From Agroathelia rolfsii (lineage: Eukaryota > Basidiomycota > Agaricomycetes > Amylocorticiales > Amylocorticiaceae): a stretch of DNA of 64,000 nt. The stretch spans positions 1,240,001 to 1,304,000 of the forward strand of contig JABRWF010000007.1 of NCBI GenBank assembly GCA_018343915.1, written 5' to 3'. A program made the translations under genes and the position numbers. Below the pieces are notes generated by a model. That model made no database searches, was not told the origin of the DNA, and saw only the letters and a list, made by a program, of their open reading frames with translations. Of this stretch, positions 1-11,960 are shown in pieces; position 1 is the first letter of the stretch, and every line of letters starts with the position of its first letter.

Positions 1-1183
1 TTGTCCAACATTATGTGGGGCTCTGAAGCTGGCTTTGGTAATATTGCAAAGGGCATTCCTACTTTCAATGTCCCTGCTGTACCAGATGTAAGGACACTCT
101 CAGATATTATAACAGCTCTCATATCCTCAACTGTGCCATATATCCAGCCCACCGCGTTCTTGAGACTCCATACCGATGACCATGCAGATCCAAACTGCAG
201 AATCAAGATCCAACACGGAACGACAACACTCGCGTTTAGGTTTCAGGGAGGTGTCCTTGTTGCAGTCGACTCCCGAGCAACTGCAGGAAGCTACATTGGT
301 ATGGCCCGTATACATTTTGGATATATGCGTAGTGGTTGACACATATGTCAAGCATCGGGTACTGTAAGGAAGGTTATTGAGATCAACCCATATCTCCTTG
401 GAACCATGGCCGGTGGTGCAGGTAAGTCTGGGAGTAAATCGAGAAAAAACTTGTATTGACTGAAATTGTACTCCTAAAAGCTGATTGCCAGTACTGGGAG
501 ACATATCTTGGCATGCATTGTCGTCTTCATGAACTACGCAATCGGGAACGGATCTCCGTCGCAGCCGCAAGCAAGTACCTGAGCAACATTGTGTATAGCT
601 ACAAGGGTATGGGCCTTAGCATGGTAAGATTACTGGATCTGTAATCTTGCAAGATAAATCACGTTTTGATACTTATGTCACCAGGGCACCATGATCTGTG
701 GCTGGGACAAGACCGTTCGTATCTCGTATTGTTTCGCCGATGAACGCAAAGACTTACATCTCGACTAATGATAAAGGGTCCTACTATCTACTACGTTGAC
801 TCAGATGGCTCGCGACTCAAGGGCGACCTCTTCTCAGTGGGATCTGGCAGTACATTTGCGTACGGTGTCCTTGATCAAGGTTACCGATGGGACTTGACTG
901 ATGAAGAGGCTGCTGAGCTTGGCCGTCGTAGTATCTATGCTGCTGGACATCGAGATGCATTTTCCGGCAACTCTTGCAATGTCTACCTCGTCAAAGAGGC
1001 AGGATGGAAATACCTTGGTATGCCACCTTCGATTTCACCTTTGCATTCTCTGATATATTACGTACAGGCAACTTCGATATCTCCAAGCTGCACTATGATG
1101 GTGCAGGCGATGTACCAGGGGGATCTAATGCAGGGTATGGATACGAGGTGCGGGTGGGGAATGCTGTTAGCGCACAGGTGTAA
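1..1183 (+). CDS. PRE2: 20S proteasome subunit beta type-5 (5' end cut by window)
   Basis: Catalytic beta-5 subunit of the 20S core, responsible for chymotrypsin-like cleavage in nucleus and cytosol. The reading frame is open from base 1, so the start codon lies upstream. Exons read as 1-298, 353-421, 481-623, 685-714, 777-1017 and 1068-1183. The mature N-terminus is expected at the Thr of [62 protein letters not shown] and [13 protein letters not shown] follow in the family order. The catalytic Thr and the Lys region (LAFRFQGG onwards) are visible; the Lys33 equivalent sits in exon 2 ([10 protein letters not shown]). The tail is longer than in yeast and Gly-rich. Identity is secure from motifs; exact introns are inferred. 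Confidence 0.95.
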
Positions 1184-2573
1184 GACGTTTGCAAATTTAA
1201 TTGTATGATGATGTATCATGGTTTTTGCGATGGTTCAGGGGGATAAAGTGAGACAGGCGATGATAACCTTTCCAGTATCGTACCATGGGCGAATCATTGG
1301 CCGGTGATAGCACTGGATCAGCCACCTCCTAGATGTGATACCCATTGTTAGGACTCAGGAGTGAGGGGAGCAGAGAGATGTTGGGATCTATCATTTAGCT
1401 TCTAACAAAAGCAATCACTAGCACTGCCAAGCGATATGAATGAAGTCCACTAAGAATGGAATTGGCATCTTTCTCGTACCACAAGATGAGATGTATGATG
1501 TATGATGCTCGAGCTGCTTGACCCGATTACTGGTACTACATGTAGTATTGTTGTCTATGGTATCATGCTGGCACACATGGTGGCTGCGGTGGCAAACTCC
1601 GACACTCGTCTTGGACTGGCACTTTCAAGTTTATTCAACGTCACATTGGATGCATTTTGAACATGGCTCTCAATAAATCCCATCACACTTAGATTCCAGC
1701 GCTGATATACTGATACAAGCCACAGCAGAGATCGGTCATGTCGTGTGCATCATGTCAGGTTCCATTGACAGTGGCCGGTGGAGGCATGAAAACGTTGGTC
1801 TTGTGAATGACCAATGCATCAACACCCTGATGCGATTCAATGGCAACCGCTGCTCATAAGGGCAGTCATCTGCCGGCTGCAGTTTTTGTGGCATCAGGAT
1901 GCTTGATCATCATGGCCGGACCCATTGCGCCGTTTGACAGATGGTCTTCAATGTAAAAGAGGAGACCAAATATGAAGTTCTTGCTTCTAGTATGATTGAT
2001 GATGCCAGGTACCGCCCAGTTGTATGAACTATTTCTGTTATCATCTCTAGTGCTACTAACGTGATGACTTTCCCGTGTCCGCAAACTATGTCTCATCACG
2101 TCACAATTTCATTCTCGTTTAATTCAGATCATACAGCTGGCAATAATCCGTGGTGACCATCGCTCACTACCTAGCAAATGAAGAATGGAATAACACGAGA
2201 AGGCTTTGGTAGGTTCTTTGTCAATTGAATCATTCATAAGCCCATGGAAGAATATGTGGGCCTAGGCCACTTTGTGTCCTTTCATCATGCAGTGCAGTGA
2301 TCTTGGTTTTTATGTAATATGCTTAAATGTCCAAAATGCTGTAATTGCTCGGCTTCTTGTATACAGGTAGGCTGCCGTTACAATGTGTTTTCTTGATAAT
2401 GGCATCACAATCACTTTTTCTGATCAATCCCAACGACTTATAACATGAAAGCAGTCACCAGGATTTACTCGAAGTGCTGTTACGAGGATAATTCCTGACC
2501 CTCTATCCTCTTCAAGTACTCCACGTCTTCCTCTGCCAGTGGAATTTTCTTGGCATATCGTGCACCTATTGAG
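1184..2573. other. Intergenic, no gene seen
   Basis: About 1.4 kb between PRE2 and DUF6534 copy A. Only short unsupported reading frames are present. The last ~120 bases before 2574 resemble the stretch upstream of copy B (gctgttacgaggataat against gctattacacggataat), so the copied unit of the tandem array includes the promoter. Confidence 0.6.
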
Positions 2574-4595
2574 ATGGTGTCTACTTCTGAGGATATGGCC
2601 CAAACCCAAGGGCCAGTACTATTAGGCATGGCTTTTGCAGTAGGGTGCGCTTGCCGGAAAGCTTGGGATCGTCATCGAAATGCAATATATCCATATATCA
2701 TATTCTGACATTTTAGGCTCTACGGGATTACTTGTGCTCAGACTTTCTGGTATTATCAAGTATATGCTGATGGGGATGTAACATGGCTCAAAGTGCTAGT
2801 AAGAAGAAATCTCATACAGTGTCACTAAAACATGCACTTACAGGATTATTACAGAGTGGATTGCTGTGGTGCGCATCTTAATACCTTCAAATTTAAATTT
2901 CTTTTCTTTTTTTATATAAAATTGCGGAATCCAGGCTATTTAACACAATCCATACCGCAGTCGTGATACATATACCGTATTTTTATCTCATTACCGCCTC
3001 ACACGATTCCGAATTGAGGGACGAGACAGCTTGGTATGATCGTATGTTTGAACTTGATTGTATAATTGAACTAAGAGGTTTTTTTTAGGTCTCTACCCGT
3101 ACGTACGCTTACTACATACCACACTACATTATCACTGCTTATTTGATCCGTAAACACCTTCAAGGCTAGCTCCATTGTTCTGGTATGTTTCATATCATCA
3201 TAGATTGAGCTGGTCATTTATCCAACTCCCTATGTAGGCTTTTGTTTCTTCTATGGTATACATGTCAGTAATTCTCTTGAAATTTGGTATTCTGCTCTCA
3301 TAACTATGAACCTAGATTTTATATTCGTCGTTTATGGTTATGTAGGTTTTTTTATGGTGTGATGTATGAAATCACCAACTGATGATCCCGCATAGTAAGC
3401 AAAGGAAATATCATCATATGCGGTTTAGTGGTAAAATTCCTTCCATGGCCCTCAAGTCGTTAATGATCTCATATTCTCACCATCTAGGCGATATTATCAG
3501 TGGGGCATTTTGGTACGTGAATTTGTCAACAAATGCATCAGATTTTAACAATGATTCTCTAGTAACCACATTCAGTATGTCTTTTGAATTTTTGCTTCAA
3601 AATATCGGATAAACCCCTTGCTTCTTCCCTAGCATTCGGCGTTCTAGGGTACGTCATCCGCCCGACCCGTTTTCAACGATGTAAGTGATGACCTGTGAAT
3701 GTTAGACTTGTTGCAGACAAAAACATGAAAGAATATCTGAGTCCTCCTTCCTCGGTTGGTTTCGCACATTTCACTACAATTCGACGATATACCTATCCCC
3801 AACGATTAGACATTTCTCCTAGTTGCTACCTGTTTTGGTACCAGCACCGATCTCTTGTCTGCATTGGCAACTTGTTGGTGCTTATCTAGAAGCCGCACTG
3901 GATACAAAGAGTTTGTCCTCCTGGTCACATTCCTACTAAAAAACTAAAAACGCAATCCTAATAGCACTGATTCAACAATAAACGTAATTATGACTTACAC
4001 GATCAATACTGGTTTCGTGGCGGCGTAAGGCGACAGTTTTTCTTCATCATCTTATACTAAAATGTGCTCCTAGAATGTGCGTTTTATGCAGTCTCATATC
4101 CGTGAGTAGCATATACCCTACCCACTATCTATCACTCTGATTCATGACCAATAGCTGGTTGCATGGCCTGAAAGCTATCTGACCATATTCTTTTTGTTCC
4201 TCATTGCCCCCTGTTGGTATATTCTTGTCAAAATTCGGGTTTCTACTAATATCTCTTTCTTGGCGGCAGTAGAAACAAATTCCTATCTCGGAAGCCTTAA
4301 TGCTCGAGATTACTTCCATCGACATGGACAAAGAAGAGGCAACACAGTTGGTCTATCGAACTTTCACCCCAGCAGCGTGCCACCAGTCGAGATACGAGTA
4401 AACCGGACTTTGGACACATACCAACTGGAGACTTCACATACCACAGAAGATAAAAGTAATTTGAGTGTAGGGCTGGGAGCCCGTCAAAGCGACATGGCAG
4501 ATAATACTGAGTCAAATGGACTATCGAAGGTATGTGAATCTTTTCAAAAAGTCTTTGGATCGGCCCAATGCATGCCTAGGCGTCGTCCTGATTAA
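2574..4595 (+). CDS. DUF6534 seven-helix membrane protein, copy A
   Basis: Basidiomycete-type integral membrane protein of unknown function; the DUF6534 domain forms the second half of a seven-helix protein. The product is assembled from about a dozen or more short exons. Visible stretches: MVSTSEDMAQTQGPVLLGMA, LYGITCAQTFWYYQVY, GLLWLFNTIHTAVVIHIPYF, FYIRRLWLLS, ATCFGTSTDLLSALATCW, SRTGYKDTDSTINVIMTYTI, CVLCSLIS, WPESYLTIFFLFLIAP and NSYLGSLNARDYFHRH, which is the family ending. A hydrophilic tail follows. No disabling change was seen in the exons I joined. The last codon may be at 4595, or a donor-like gtatgt after LSK (near 4530) may lead to a further exon. Closest relative in the window is copy B. 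Confidence 0.75.
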
Positions 4596-6431
4596 ACATT
4601 TTGATAGTCACAAATAGTTGATCTTGGACCTGAGGCGTAGCTGTTGGTTCGATGCACATGTTGAATAGTTTTCTGATCTTTTGCCTGCCTGTTCGGAAAT
4701 AAGCGCACACATCCTTGCTATATATATAATCCCATGTACGAAAATGACAATTGCCATCCCCATCTGAACCGCTCGATGTCATTCTTGGTCCAAGCCTCGT
4801 TGAGATTCTCCTCAAACGGATATACAGTATCCTTGTAGCACAGCGTCGCTATACTCGCAACTCTTCTTCGGTATACCCTTCAAGTCATCTTTCTATATGA
4901 GGGGGAAATAGATAATCGCTTGAGACTGGCAGAGACCAAAAATCAAAACAAAAAGTCGTACGCAGTCTCTAATACCTCTAGCCTCAACTGCGAAAAGCGA
5001 TCCTCCGGCGCCTTGTAATCACGCATATTTGCCGCATAGCTCGTGGCGACAGCGCTTCTGAGCCAATCGAGCCACTCCTATACGCATAAAGAGAGCACTG
5101 ATGCTGTAATTGTTGTCCTGGCACAGTAGCCCGCTCGATCTCTTCATGTCCAGCAGTGGCGATCGCCGCTCTGATTACCGTTCAAGTTGTGACCACATCA
5201 AACAGACACAACACAGTATTGATCACAGGAGATTGACTCAACCAGGCTGCATACATCAGTTGATCAACACCTCATATGCTCAGGTTGAGTGCGTGATAGC
5301 TCAAGGTTGACTTGAGCACTGTCTGGAAAGTCATACACAACAGCCCCATGTCAGTATGTGACACCTCTTGATGCAGAAGAAAAAAAAGCTAATGCTTGAA
5401 AAAATCTACTTGTATATACTCAGATAATAAAATTTTAAAGGGAATGGAGTACAGAACCAAGACACAGCCTGAGACGGAACGACGACGCTTGCCAAGCGGC
5501 TCAAAAACTCGGATTCAAATATCAACAACACTAACGCTGCACTTTGGTGGCCTTTGTATGGGTGAATCAGGATGGTTATCAGAGTGGGCTGATGGCACAT
5601 AATGTCCTTCTTAAGGTGATATAGCAAAAGAGATCAAATTCAAAGTCCCGAGTTTGATATCATTGTCGAGTATAGGGGGCTACCTAGTCATATACAGTCA
5701 ACTGTGCCTAAAGTCATGCGCTTCGGACGAGTTCGGAGACCTTGTATGCTCTCATCTCTCACTCTCTCACTCTTTTTTTTTTATCCTAGGGTGTATGGGT
5801 ATGTAGTCCCACTATCCTGAAAATCTAGCACCTAATTAAACACGTACAAGAGGAAGGCGGTGCCTCCGAAGAATCTGACTTTAGACAGAGTCGATTTCTA
5901 TCGGTATTGTCCCTGGTGGCGCGTATTTCATCGCGAACTATATTCCATCACCTTATGATCCCATCCTCTGAATTTGAGTGATAGGGTTAATATGATCCGT
6001 GGTGTATGTACCTCCGAATGAAGCAAAAACAACAGGTGATTTGAAGATTGGGGTTATTGCGCAGGCTCCTTTTATCCATCTAAGCTTTTTGTAGTCATAA
6101 GCCTTTGAATTTCATATAGGTCGAAGACGGTGGATTTTTCTCCATCAAGGAATGTTTTGCTATTTGATTTCATGTAATATACATTATGAAACGAGTGCGA
6201 TGATTCCTCGGCTTTGGCGATACTTGCACTCCTATAGGCATGGTGTTATGCCCATTCAGATTATGCTCATTGACTTTCTCGATCAGAGCATCGTGATGAT
6301 TTATCCTGAGCAGTATCGACCGCTTATAATACTCCAGCTGCTATTACACGGATAATCTTAGACTCCTTGCCTCCTAAGGTGCTCTCCCTCTGAAATCATC
6401 GTGATACATCCATACCGTCCACCTGTTAGAG
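4596..6431. other. Intergenic with degraded copy-flank sequence
   Basis: No intact gene. 4596-4800 resembles the sequence after copy B (8450-8680), so the duplicated unit also carried 3' flank. On the minus strand there are two coding-like open stretches (see the separate pseudogene entry). The last ~130 bases before 6432 match the upstream region of copy A. Confidence 0.5.
4720..5088 (-). pseudogene. Possible remnant of an unidentified gene
   Basis: Read on the minus strand, a stretch of 44 open codons follows an AG acceptor at about 5072 (EWLDWLRSAVATSY, then YKAPEDRFSQLRLEVLE) and ends at a gtacga donor near 4960. A second open stretch (CYKDTVYPFEENLNEAW, IERFRWGWQLSFSYMG) ends at a stop near 4720. 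Between them no clean frame joins, and there is an in-frame stop. Composition looks coding, but I do not recognise a family and see no start codon. It may be a dead gene fragment or a chance frame. Confidence 0.25.
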
Positions 6432-8429
6432 ATGGCTTCTGGTCTCGAGAGGATGCCCCAAACCCAAGGGGCGATTCTATTGGGCGTGGCCTTTTCTGTA
6501 GGGTACGTTGTTGAAATTTGTAATACTGCCTACCTCACATCCTCATGTAATGCTTCCCCCAGACTCTACGGTATCACTTGCGCTCAGACTTTCTGGTATT
6601 ACCAAGTATATGCTGGGGACGATGCGATGTGGCTCAAAGTGCTGGTATTGATTTATTGCTACGAAAATTGTGTCCTTAGAAGTAAAATCTCACGATATTA
6701 TCTTACAGACTGGGTTATTATGGTCCGTGTCTCAGTGCTATAATGCCAGGTATTTTTACACAAATATGGGATGCAGGTTTCTTAACACAATTCATACTGG
6801 GATTGTGATAAACATTCCTTATTTTTATCTCATCACTGCCGCAAACAATCCCGGGATGAGGAGCGAAATAACTTGGTATGACTACATGTTCAAACTTGAT
6901 CGTATGCTCAAACAAAAAAAACGGGCTCTAGGTCTCTACCTGTACGTAGGCTTGCCGTGTGTCCATATTATAAATGCTAATTTGATTTACGAACGACTTC
7001 AAGGCCAGTTCCATTGTTCTGGTACGTTTTTGTTTACAATTGTGATACAATAAACGAACTCAGTTGTTTATCCGACTCGATACACTCACAGGCCTTCGTT
7101 TCTTTTCTGGTATATATGTTAGTAATCATTCTGAGCTTCAAAAATCTCCCCTCCTGATTATATATGCAGATATTATATTCGCCGTTTGTGGTTATGTATG
7201 CCCTTTTGTGACAACAAAATACGTCATTATGTACTCATGCTTTCCTATAGTGAGCAAGAGGAACCTTATTATATGTGGTTTAGTGGTAATATTTTCCTAT
7301 GATTATTAAGTAGTTAGCATTCTCAAGGCTTTTGTCTAGGCGGTATTGTCAGTGGGTCATTTCGGTAAGAAATTTGGTTAGTAAATCCTTCAGAAATTCT
7401 TATGTCACATAATGTTCCAGTATCCACGTCTAGTACGCCTTTCAAGCATCGCTTTGAAACGCATCATTAATTCCTCATATTTCTACTAGCATTTGGCATG
7501 TTAGGGTATGACATTCCTAACCTCATTACAATTTGGATAGTGTAAGAACTAACTCGTAAATTTTAGGCTTGTCGGAGTTGACAAAACCATTAGGGAATAC
7601 ATGGATCCTCATTCTTCAGTAAGTTTCTATGTCTTTCCTAGACTTGACAACTTAGTTATTCCCACTGAATAGATGGTCCTCAAAATTGCTACATCTTTTG
7701 GGACCAGTACCGATCTCTTGACTGCTCTAGCGACGTGTTGGTGCCTATCCAGGAGTCGCACGGGATACAAAGAGTTCGTTTCCTCTAAGTTGTGTTCCCT
7801 CTGCAGTTGATATTAAAATTTCCATAGCACTGATTCTACAATAAGTGTAATCATGACTTATACGATCAATACAGGTCTCTTGGCGGCGTAAGACAATAGT
7901 TTTCTCCCATTATTTTGTACTGAGATATGTTTCCAGGATGTGCGTTCTCTGTAGCCTCATATCTGTAGGTAGAATATAATGTATGAAATCTAATTCTCGC
8001 TCTGATCCTCAGCCTTATTAGCTGATTGCATGGCCAGAAAGCTATCTGGCTATTTTCTTCTTGTTCCTTATCGCCCCGTGTTGGTGCTTTTTTTTCGGAA
8101 GTGTTTAATTTCCACTGACATTCTCGTTTTTGGCTACAGTGGAAACAAATTCCTGTCTTGGAAGCCTCAACGCCAGAGAATACTTCCATCGACATGGTCA
8201 AATGAAATGCAACACTGTTGGACTGTCCAATTTCCACCCCACTGGCAGCAGCATACCAGCCGTCGAGATACGAGTGAATCGCACCATGGACACATACCGG
8301 TTCGAGGCTTCACATGTTACAGACGACAAGAGTAATTTAAGTGTGGAGCTGGGGGCCTGCCAGAACGTTGTGGTAGAGAATACTGAGTCTAATGTACTGC
8401 CGAAGGTATGTGGGTTTATCATCTTCTGA
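6432..8429 (+). CDS. DUF6534 seven-helix membrane protein, copy B
   Basis: Second member of the tandem array, same exon plan as copy A. The start is the ATG of MASGLERMPQTQGAILLG. Then LYGITCAQTFWYYQVYAG, TGLLWFLNTIHTGIVINIPY, the third-helix region after ASSIVL and AFVSFLVY, YYIRRLWLLSKRN, ATSFGTSTDLLTALATCW, SRTGYKDTDSTISVIMTYTI, CVLCSLIS and NSCLGSLNAREYFHRHGQ. Each join was checked by aligning the three copies: the acceptor before TGLLW, for instance, is the same acag in all three. The tail (NLSVELGACQN) runs to a stop at 8429, or a donor at LPK|gtatgt leads further. Function unknown. Confidence 0.75.
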
Positions 8430-8923
8430 CTGCGCCGTTTCTTGGCATCACTCTAAAACAAGTATTTAATAGTCATAAATGGCTAATATTGGGCTTGGGG
8501 GGTAACTATTGGTTCGGTGGGCGTGTTGGAAGGTTTTCTGGCTTTTTTTGTTCTGCTTGGTCGTGTCTGTTCTGATATAAGTACATATGATTACATGTAC
8601 AGTGACAGTTGAATATATGCTAAGGGTGGCTGCTATTCATATCGATGATCATTATGCCTCGTAGAGATGTATTGATCCAATCTTACCGCGTTTACTCGGG
8701 ACACTATGCATATCTCTGAATGTATATCTATCTATCTATTTATCAATATGAATGGAAAAACGCCACCGGAGGAACGATGTAAGGAGGATGACATTACTAG
8801 TAGTAATTCAACGGCATCATGACGGATGTCTATTAATAACATTACCGTACAGGTGAATGCATATTTGTTTTCAGCTGCTTTGAATTTTTTACATTTGATT
8901 TTGCATAAAAATGTATCCAGGTA
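8430..8923. other. Intergenic between copy B and the transposon
   Basis: Holds 3' flank shared with copy A (to about 8680), then AT-rich DNA with no gene seen, up to the TA target site at 8922-8923. Confidence 0.5.
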
Positions 8924-8951
8924 CAGTGGTATGCAAAAAAAGTTGCCGCGC
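8924..8951 (+). repeat. Left terminal inverted repeat of the Tc1/mariner element
   Basis: Begins CAGTGGTATGC and continues through A7 and GTTGCCGCGC. It matches the reverse complement of 10533-10560 at 25 of 28 positions. Confidence 0.9.
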
Positions 8952-9192
8952 TGCGCCACCAACCCTTTCCTCCAGCGTCGAATCATTTTTAAAGACCGTA
9001 CATTGTACGTAAAATGTTCAAAAAATATGTAGATGATTTATATACATGATTTTCATACAAAGTTAAAACAATGAAGCATAAAAAGTGACTATATCAAGAA
9101 AAAGAAATCATATGTATATGGAGATCATGTGATAGCCTGGCATAGGTGTTATATGTAGTCTTAAAAAAATCCCTATCATTGTACATAGTAAA

Positions 9193-10279
9193 TTAGTATT
9201 TTGTAGAGCCCCCTTTTGCTGCTTTGAGGGCAGAAACACAATGTGGCAATAATTCATATAAACCGTGAATAATATTATGGTCAAGAGCATACCATTTTTG
9301 CTCTAAAATCTGCCATAACTCATCAACATTGCGAGGACAAGTTAGGTGGCTTCGCACAGCCTTATCCAGAGGCTCCTAAACATGTTCAATAATGTTTGTT
9401 TCAGGAGAAGAGGGGGCCCAGTTGAGTAGTGAGATCTTTTGCATCTTGAAACTAGGCATGTGCAATGCCAGATGTGTGTTTGGGATCGAGATCTTGAGCA
9501 AAAGTGAAAGATGAAACATCCTTGTTTTGCTCGTGAAATGGTCCTCAAAGGAACGTAGAGAGAATGGCCTCGAATTTCTTTGCTATCATTAGCCCTTGAA
9601 TACAGTGAATTTTGCCTACTCCATCCCATGTTACAACCCCCCAAACCATTTTAGAACCTCCTCTATGCTTTATGACAGGAGTAATGTTCTGGGGGAAAAG
9701 TGCCTCTCCATCCTTTCTTTGGCAGTAGTAGCGTTCATCTGAGCCAAAAAGATTAAATTTAGACTCATCAGAAAACCATACTTGCTGCCAATCTTTTTCC
9801 GCCCAGTGAGCATATTTTTCAGCCCACTTTTTTTTGGTTCTGGTGATGGATCAAATGGAGAAGTGGCTTGTTATGATATATGAGGCTACAGAGGCCATTC
9901 CAAAGAAGCATTTGACAGATTGTAGTAGGGTGTAGATGCCTGAATAATTTCCACTGGAGGTCTGTTGCATTGGCGGCATGTTGGCAATGGATTGCTAAGA
10001 TGCCACATCGTTTATCTTGTGCTAACAAAGCTCTGGGACAACTACTCCATAGTTTCTGGGCATAGAAATCAAGGTTTTCACCCTGATCCTCAAGTCTATA
10101 AAATGCATCCGAGACAGTTTTATGCTTCTTTCCCATTTCATCTGCAATTTCTTGGAAATTTTTGTTCCTATGCTGATGCATGTATAAAACTCAAGCTTTT
10201 TTGCAGGAGTCATAACGGTCATGATAGGCAAAGCTGAGGGAAAGATACTGGTAATTTTCTTAGGATTAATAGAGGCCAT
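9193..10279 (-). pseudogene. Broken Tc1-like transposase
   Basis: Minus-strand remnant starting MASINPKK. An N-terminal helix-turn-helix stretch (EIADEMGKKHKTVSDAF) is followed by the DDE nuclease region. Visible pieces are WFSDESKFNLFGSDERYYC (first catalytic Asp), KMVWGVVTWDGVGK, AQDLDPKHTSGIAHA (second Asp) and NIIEHV (the final Glu), then EQKWYALDHNIIHGLYELLP and a stop at 9193-9195. Damage includes a TAG at 9376-9378 where Trp is expected after EHV, further stops after ILSTFL and GIAHA, and several frame changes in the N-terminal half. It cannot make a working enzyme as read. Confidence 0.85.
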
Positions 10280-10532
10280 TGTGAATACAGAGATTGTTCA
10301 GTATCAATACTTGTGTATCGAGAGAGACAATCTATCTCAATGACATCATTATGGCTGAAACAACACTATCGATCTTTTTCTTCATCTCACTACTTGAACA
10401 ATTTTTGTATGCCTGGTTTTTTGGTAGTACAAATTGTAATGTTATTCAATCTACTGGAATAAACTTGTATGCAAAGAAAGAGAAATGAAAGTTGTTGAAG
10501 AGTTTCAAGTTTGACATGACTAGAATGGATGG

Positions 10533-10560
10533 GCGCGGCAACTTTTTTTGCACGCCACCG
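10533..10560 (-). repeat. Right terminal inverted repeat of the Tc1/mariner element
   Basis: Reverse complement begins CGGTGGCGTGC, followed by A7 and GTTGCCGCGC. It differs from the left end at three positions only (2, 7 and 8). Confidence 0.9.
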
Positions 10561-11960
10561 TAACTCTTTGCACATGCAGTAATAGCAGATAAGTACTAGT
10601 ATTACCATCCCGTACTAATGCCAGTGCGCAATATCTATATGATGGTTCTATAGATTCCTTGCCTTTAATCGGATTAAATTCTTAGGCCTTATGAGTGGCA
10701 ATCTGTATAAAACTCTAAGTGTCTAGTACTTGTACAGGCCTAGATTAGCCTGATTGCTACAGACACAGGCGACTCAAACGAGAAATAGGAGAACTAGAAT
10801 CGTTGATATATATATTTCAGCATCGAATACCTATAATAGATCGAGAATGTGTTAAGGTCAATGCATGGAAGCGGCGGCTAAGGCACATATCATCAAAGTA
10901 CCAATGTCAATGTTGACGCGAAGACTGGAATGTGCCGCGGATTCAATTCGAATATTGTTGCAAATAGAAACTAGTCAAGGGGACTGGAGATGCCATTGGA
11001 AATCACGACGAACACAGACAATGCTGCTGAAAAGCATCCTGTATTAGTATATATGTCAATTCACCTTTATTTGGGTAGAAATAATCCAAGTCAGCGTTCT
11101 GGTCTTGTAGTGGAGTCGATAGAGTTTGACACTCATAATGGATATCACAGTCTGTTGGTGCCGTTGAGCCGTGACGCGTGCATGATACCGTCATTAACGA
11201 GAGGTCGGCGCTTGAAATTAACTTCTCCCAGGTGATGCTGGGTGCGGCTGACCAGAACAACCACAATACTATGGTATCGCACGAAGTTCACTAACGCCCG
11301 CTTCCGCATTTTCCATGCGGTCCTTGGTTTTCCGACCCTGACTTTCTAGCGCCGCTGGCATATTGTGCCATCGTAATAAAATTCTTTGTACATTCAATGA
11401 GGTTTAGTCATGATTCTCTACTAAGGGGATGGGCGATCGCCAAGAAGGGGAATTTTATGCTTAGGCCCTGTCGCCTTTAACCCCCCGGACAGGGATGCGA
11501 CCTTGACTACAACAAGACAAGAGGTAATCCCAGCCATCGAACGGAAAACCGTCCCTCTTAGCAGATCCTTCGAGCTCTTTGCATTACGAACTTGATTATA
11601 CGACTTGTGTTAAGCGCTACACGGCTGATACTGCATGTAAAGCCCAAGTTGGAGTTCTCATGATCGTTCGCATCAGACAGGCAGTAATTAATAGCAATGA
11701 ATGGTATTCGTGCAAATTTGACAGCTGCTTCGTTACGGTACTGACACGGCTGTCTCTCGCTCATTATCATGAGTATGTCAATAAGCGTTTGATAGCCACC
11801 TGGAATCTAGGCAGCATGATTCCATCGAAAGGGAGCGTAATTTCTTTTTCTCTCTCTATATAACCCTAGAGTTTTTGTGGTGGATAGATGGTCCCAGGAC
11901 ACCTCTCGGTTCCCTCTTCTTTTCGACCCTTTTTCACGAAACCACTTGGAATTAGCGGGA
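10561..11960. other. Intergenic between transposon and copy C
   Basis: About 1.4 kb with only short unsupported frames on both strands. It includes the presumed promoter of copy C, with a tctctctctatataa stretch near 11850. Confidence 0.5.

Larger units (their letters stand above)
8924..10560 (-). mobile_element. Tc1/mariner-type DNA transposon, decayed
   Basis: Element of 1,637 bp bounded by inverted terminal repeats and flanked on both sides by TA (8922-8923 and 10561-10562), the target duplication expected for the Tc1/mariner superfamily. It carries one transposase-like region on the minus strand that is broken by stops and frameshifts. It lies between DUF6534 copies B and C and interrupts no recognisable exon. 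The ends are well preserved compared with the coding part, so cross-mobilisation by an intact relative cannot be ruled out. Confidence 0.9.

Noticed and set aside
2820..2940. Apparent frameshift in DUF6534 copy A after KVL
   Set aside because: Choosing the acag acceptor used in all three copies (KVL|SGLLW) restores the frame, so no damage is needed.
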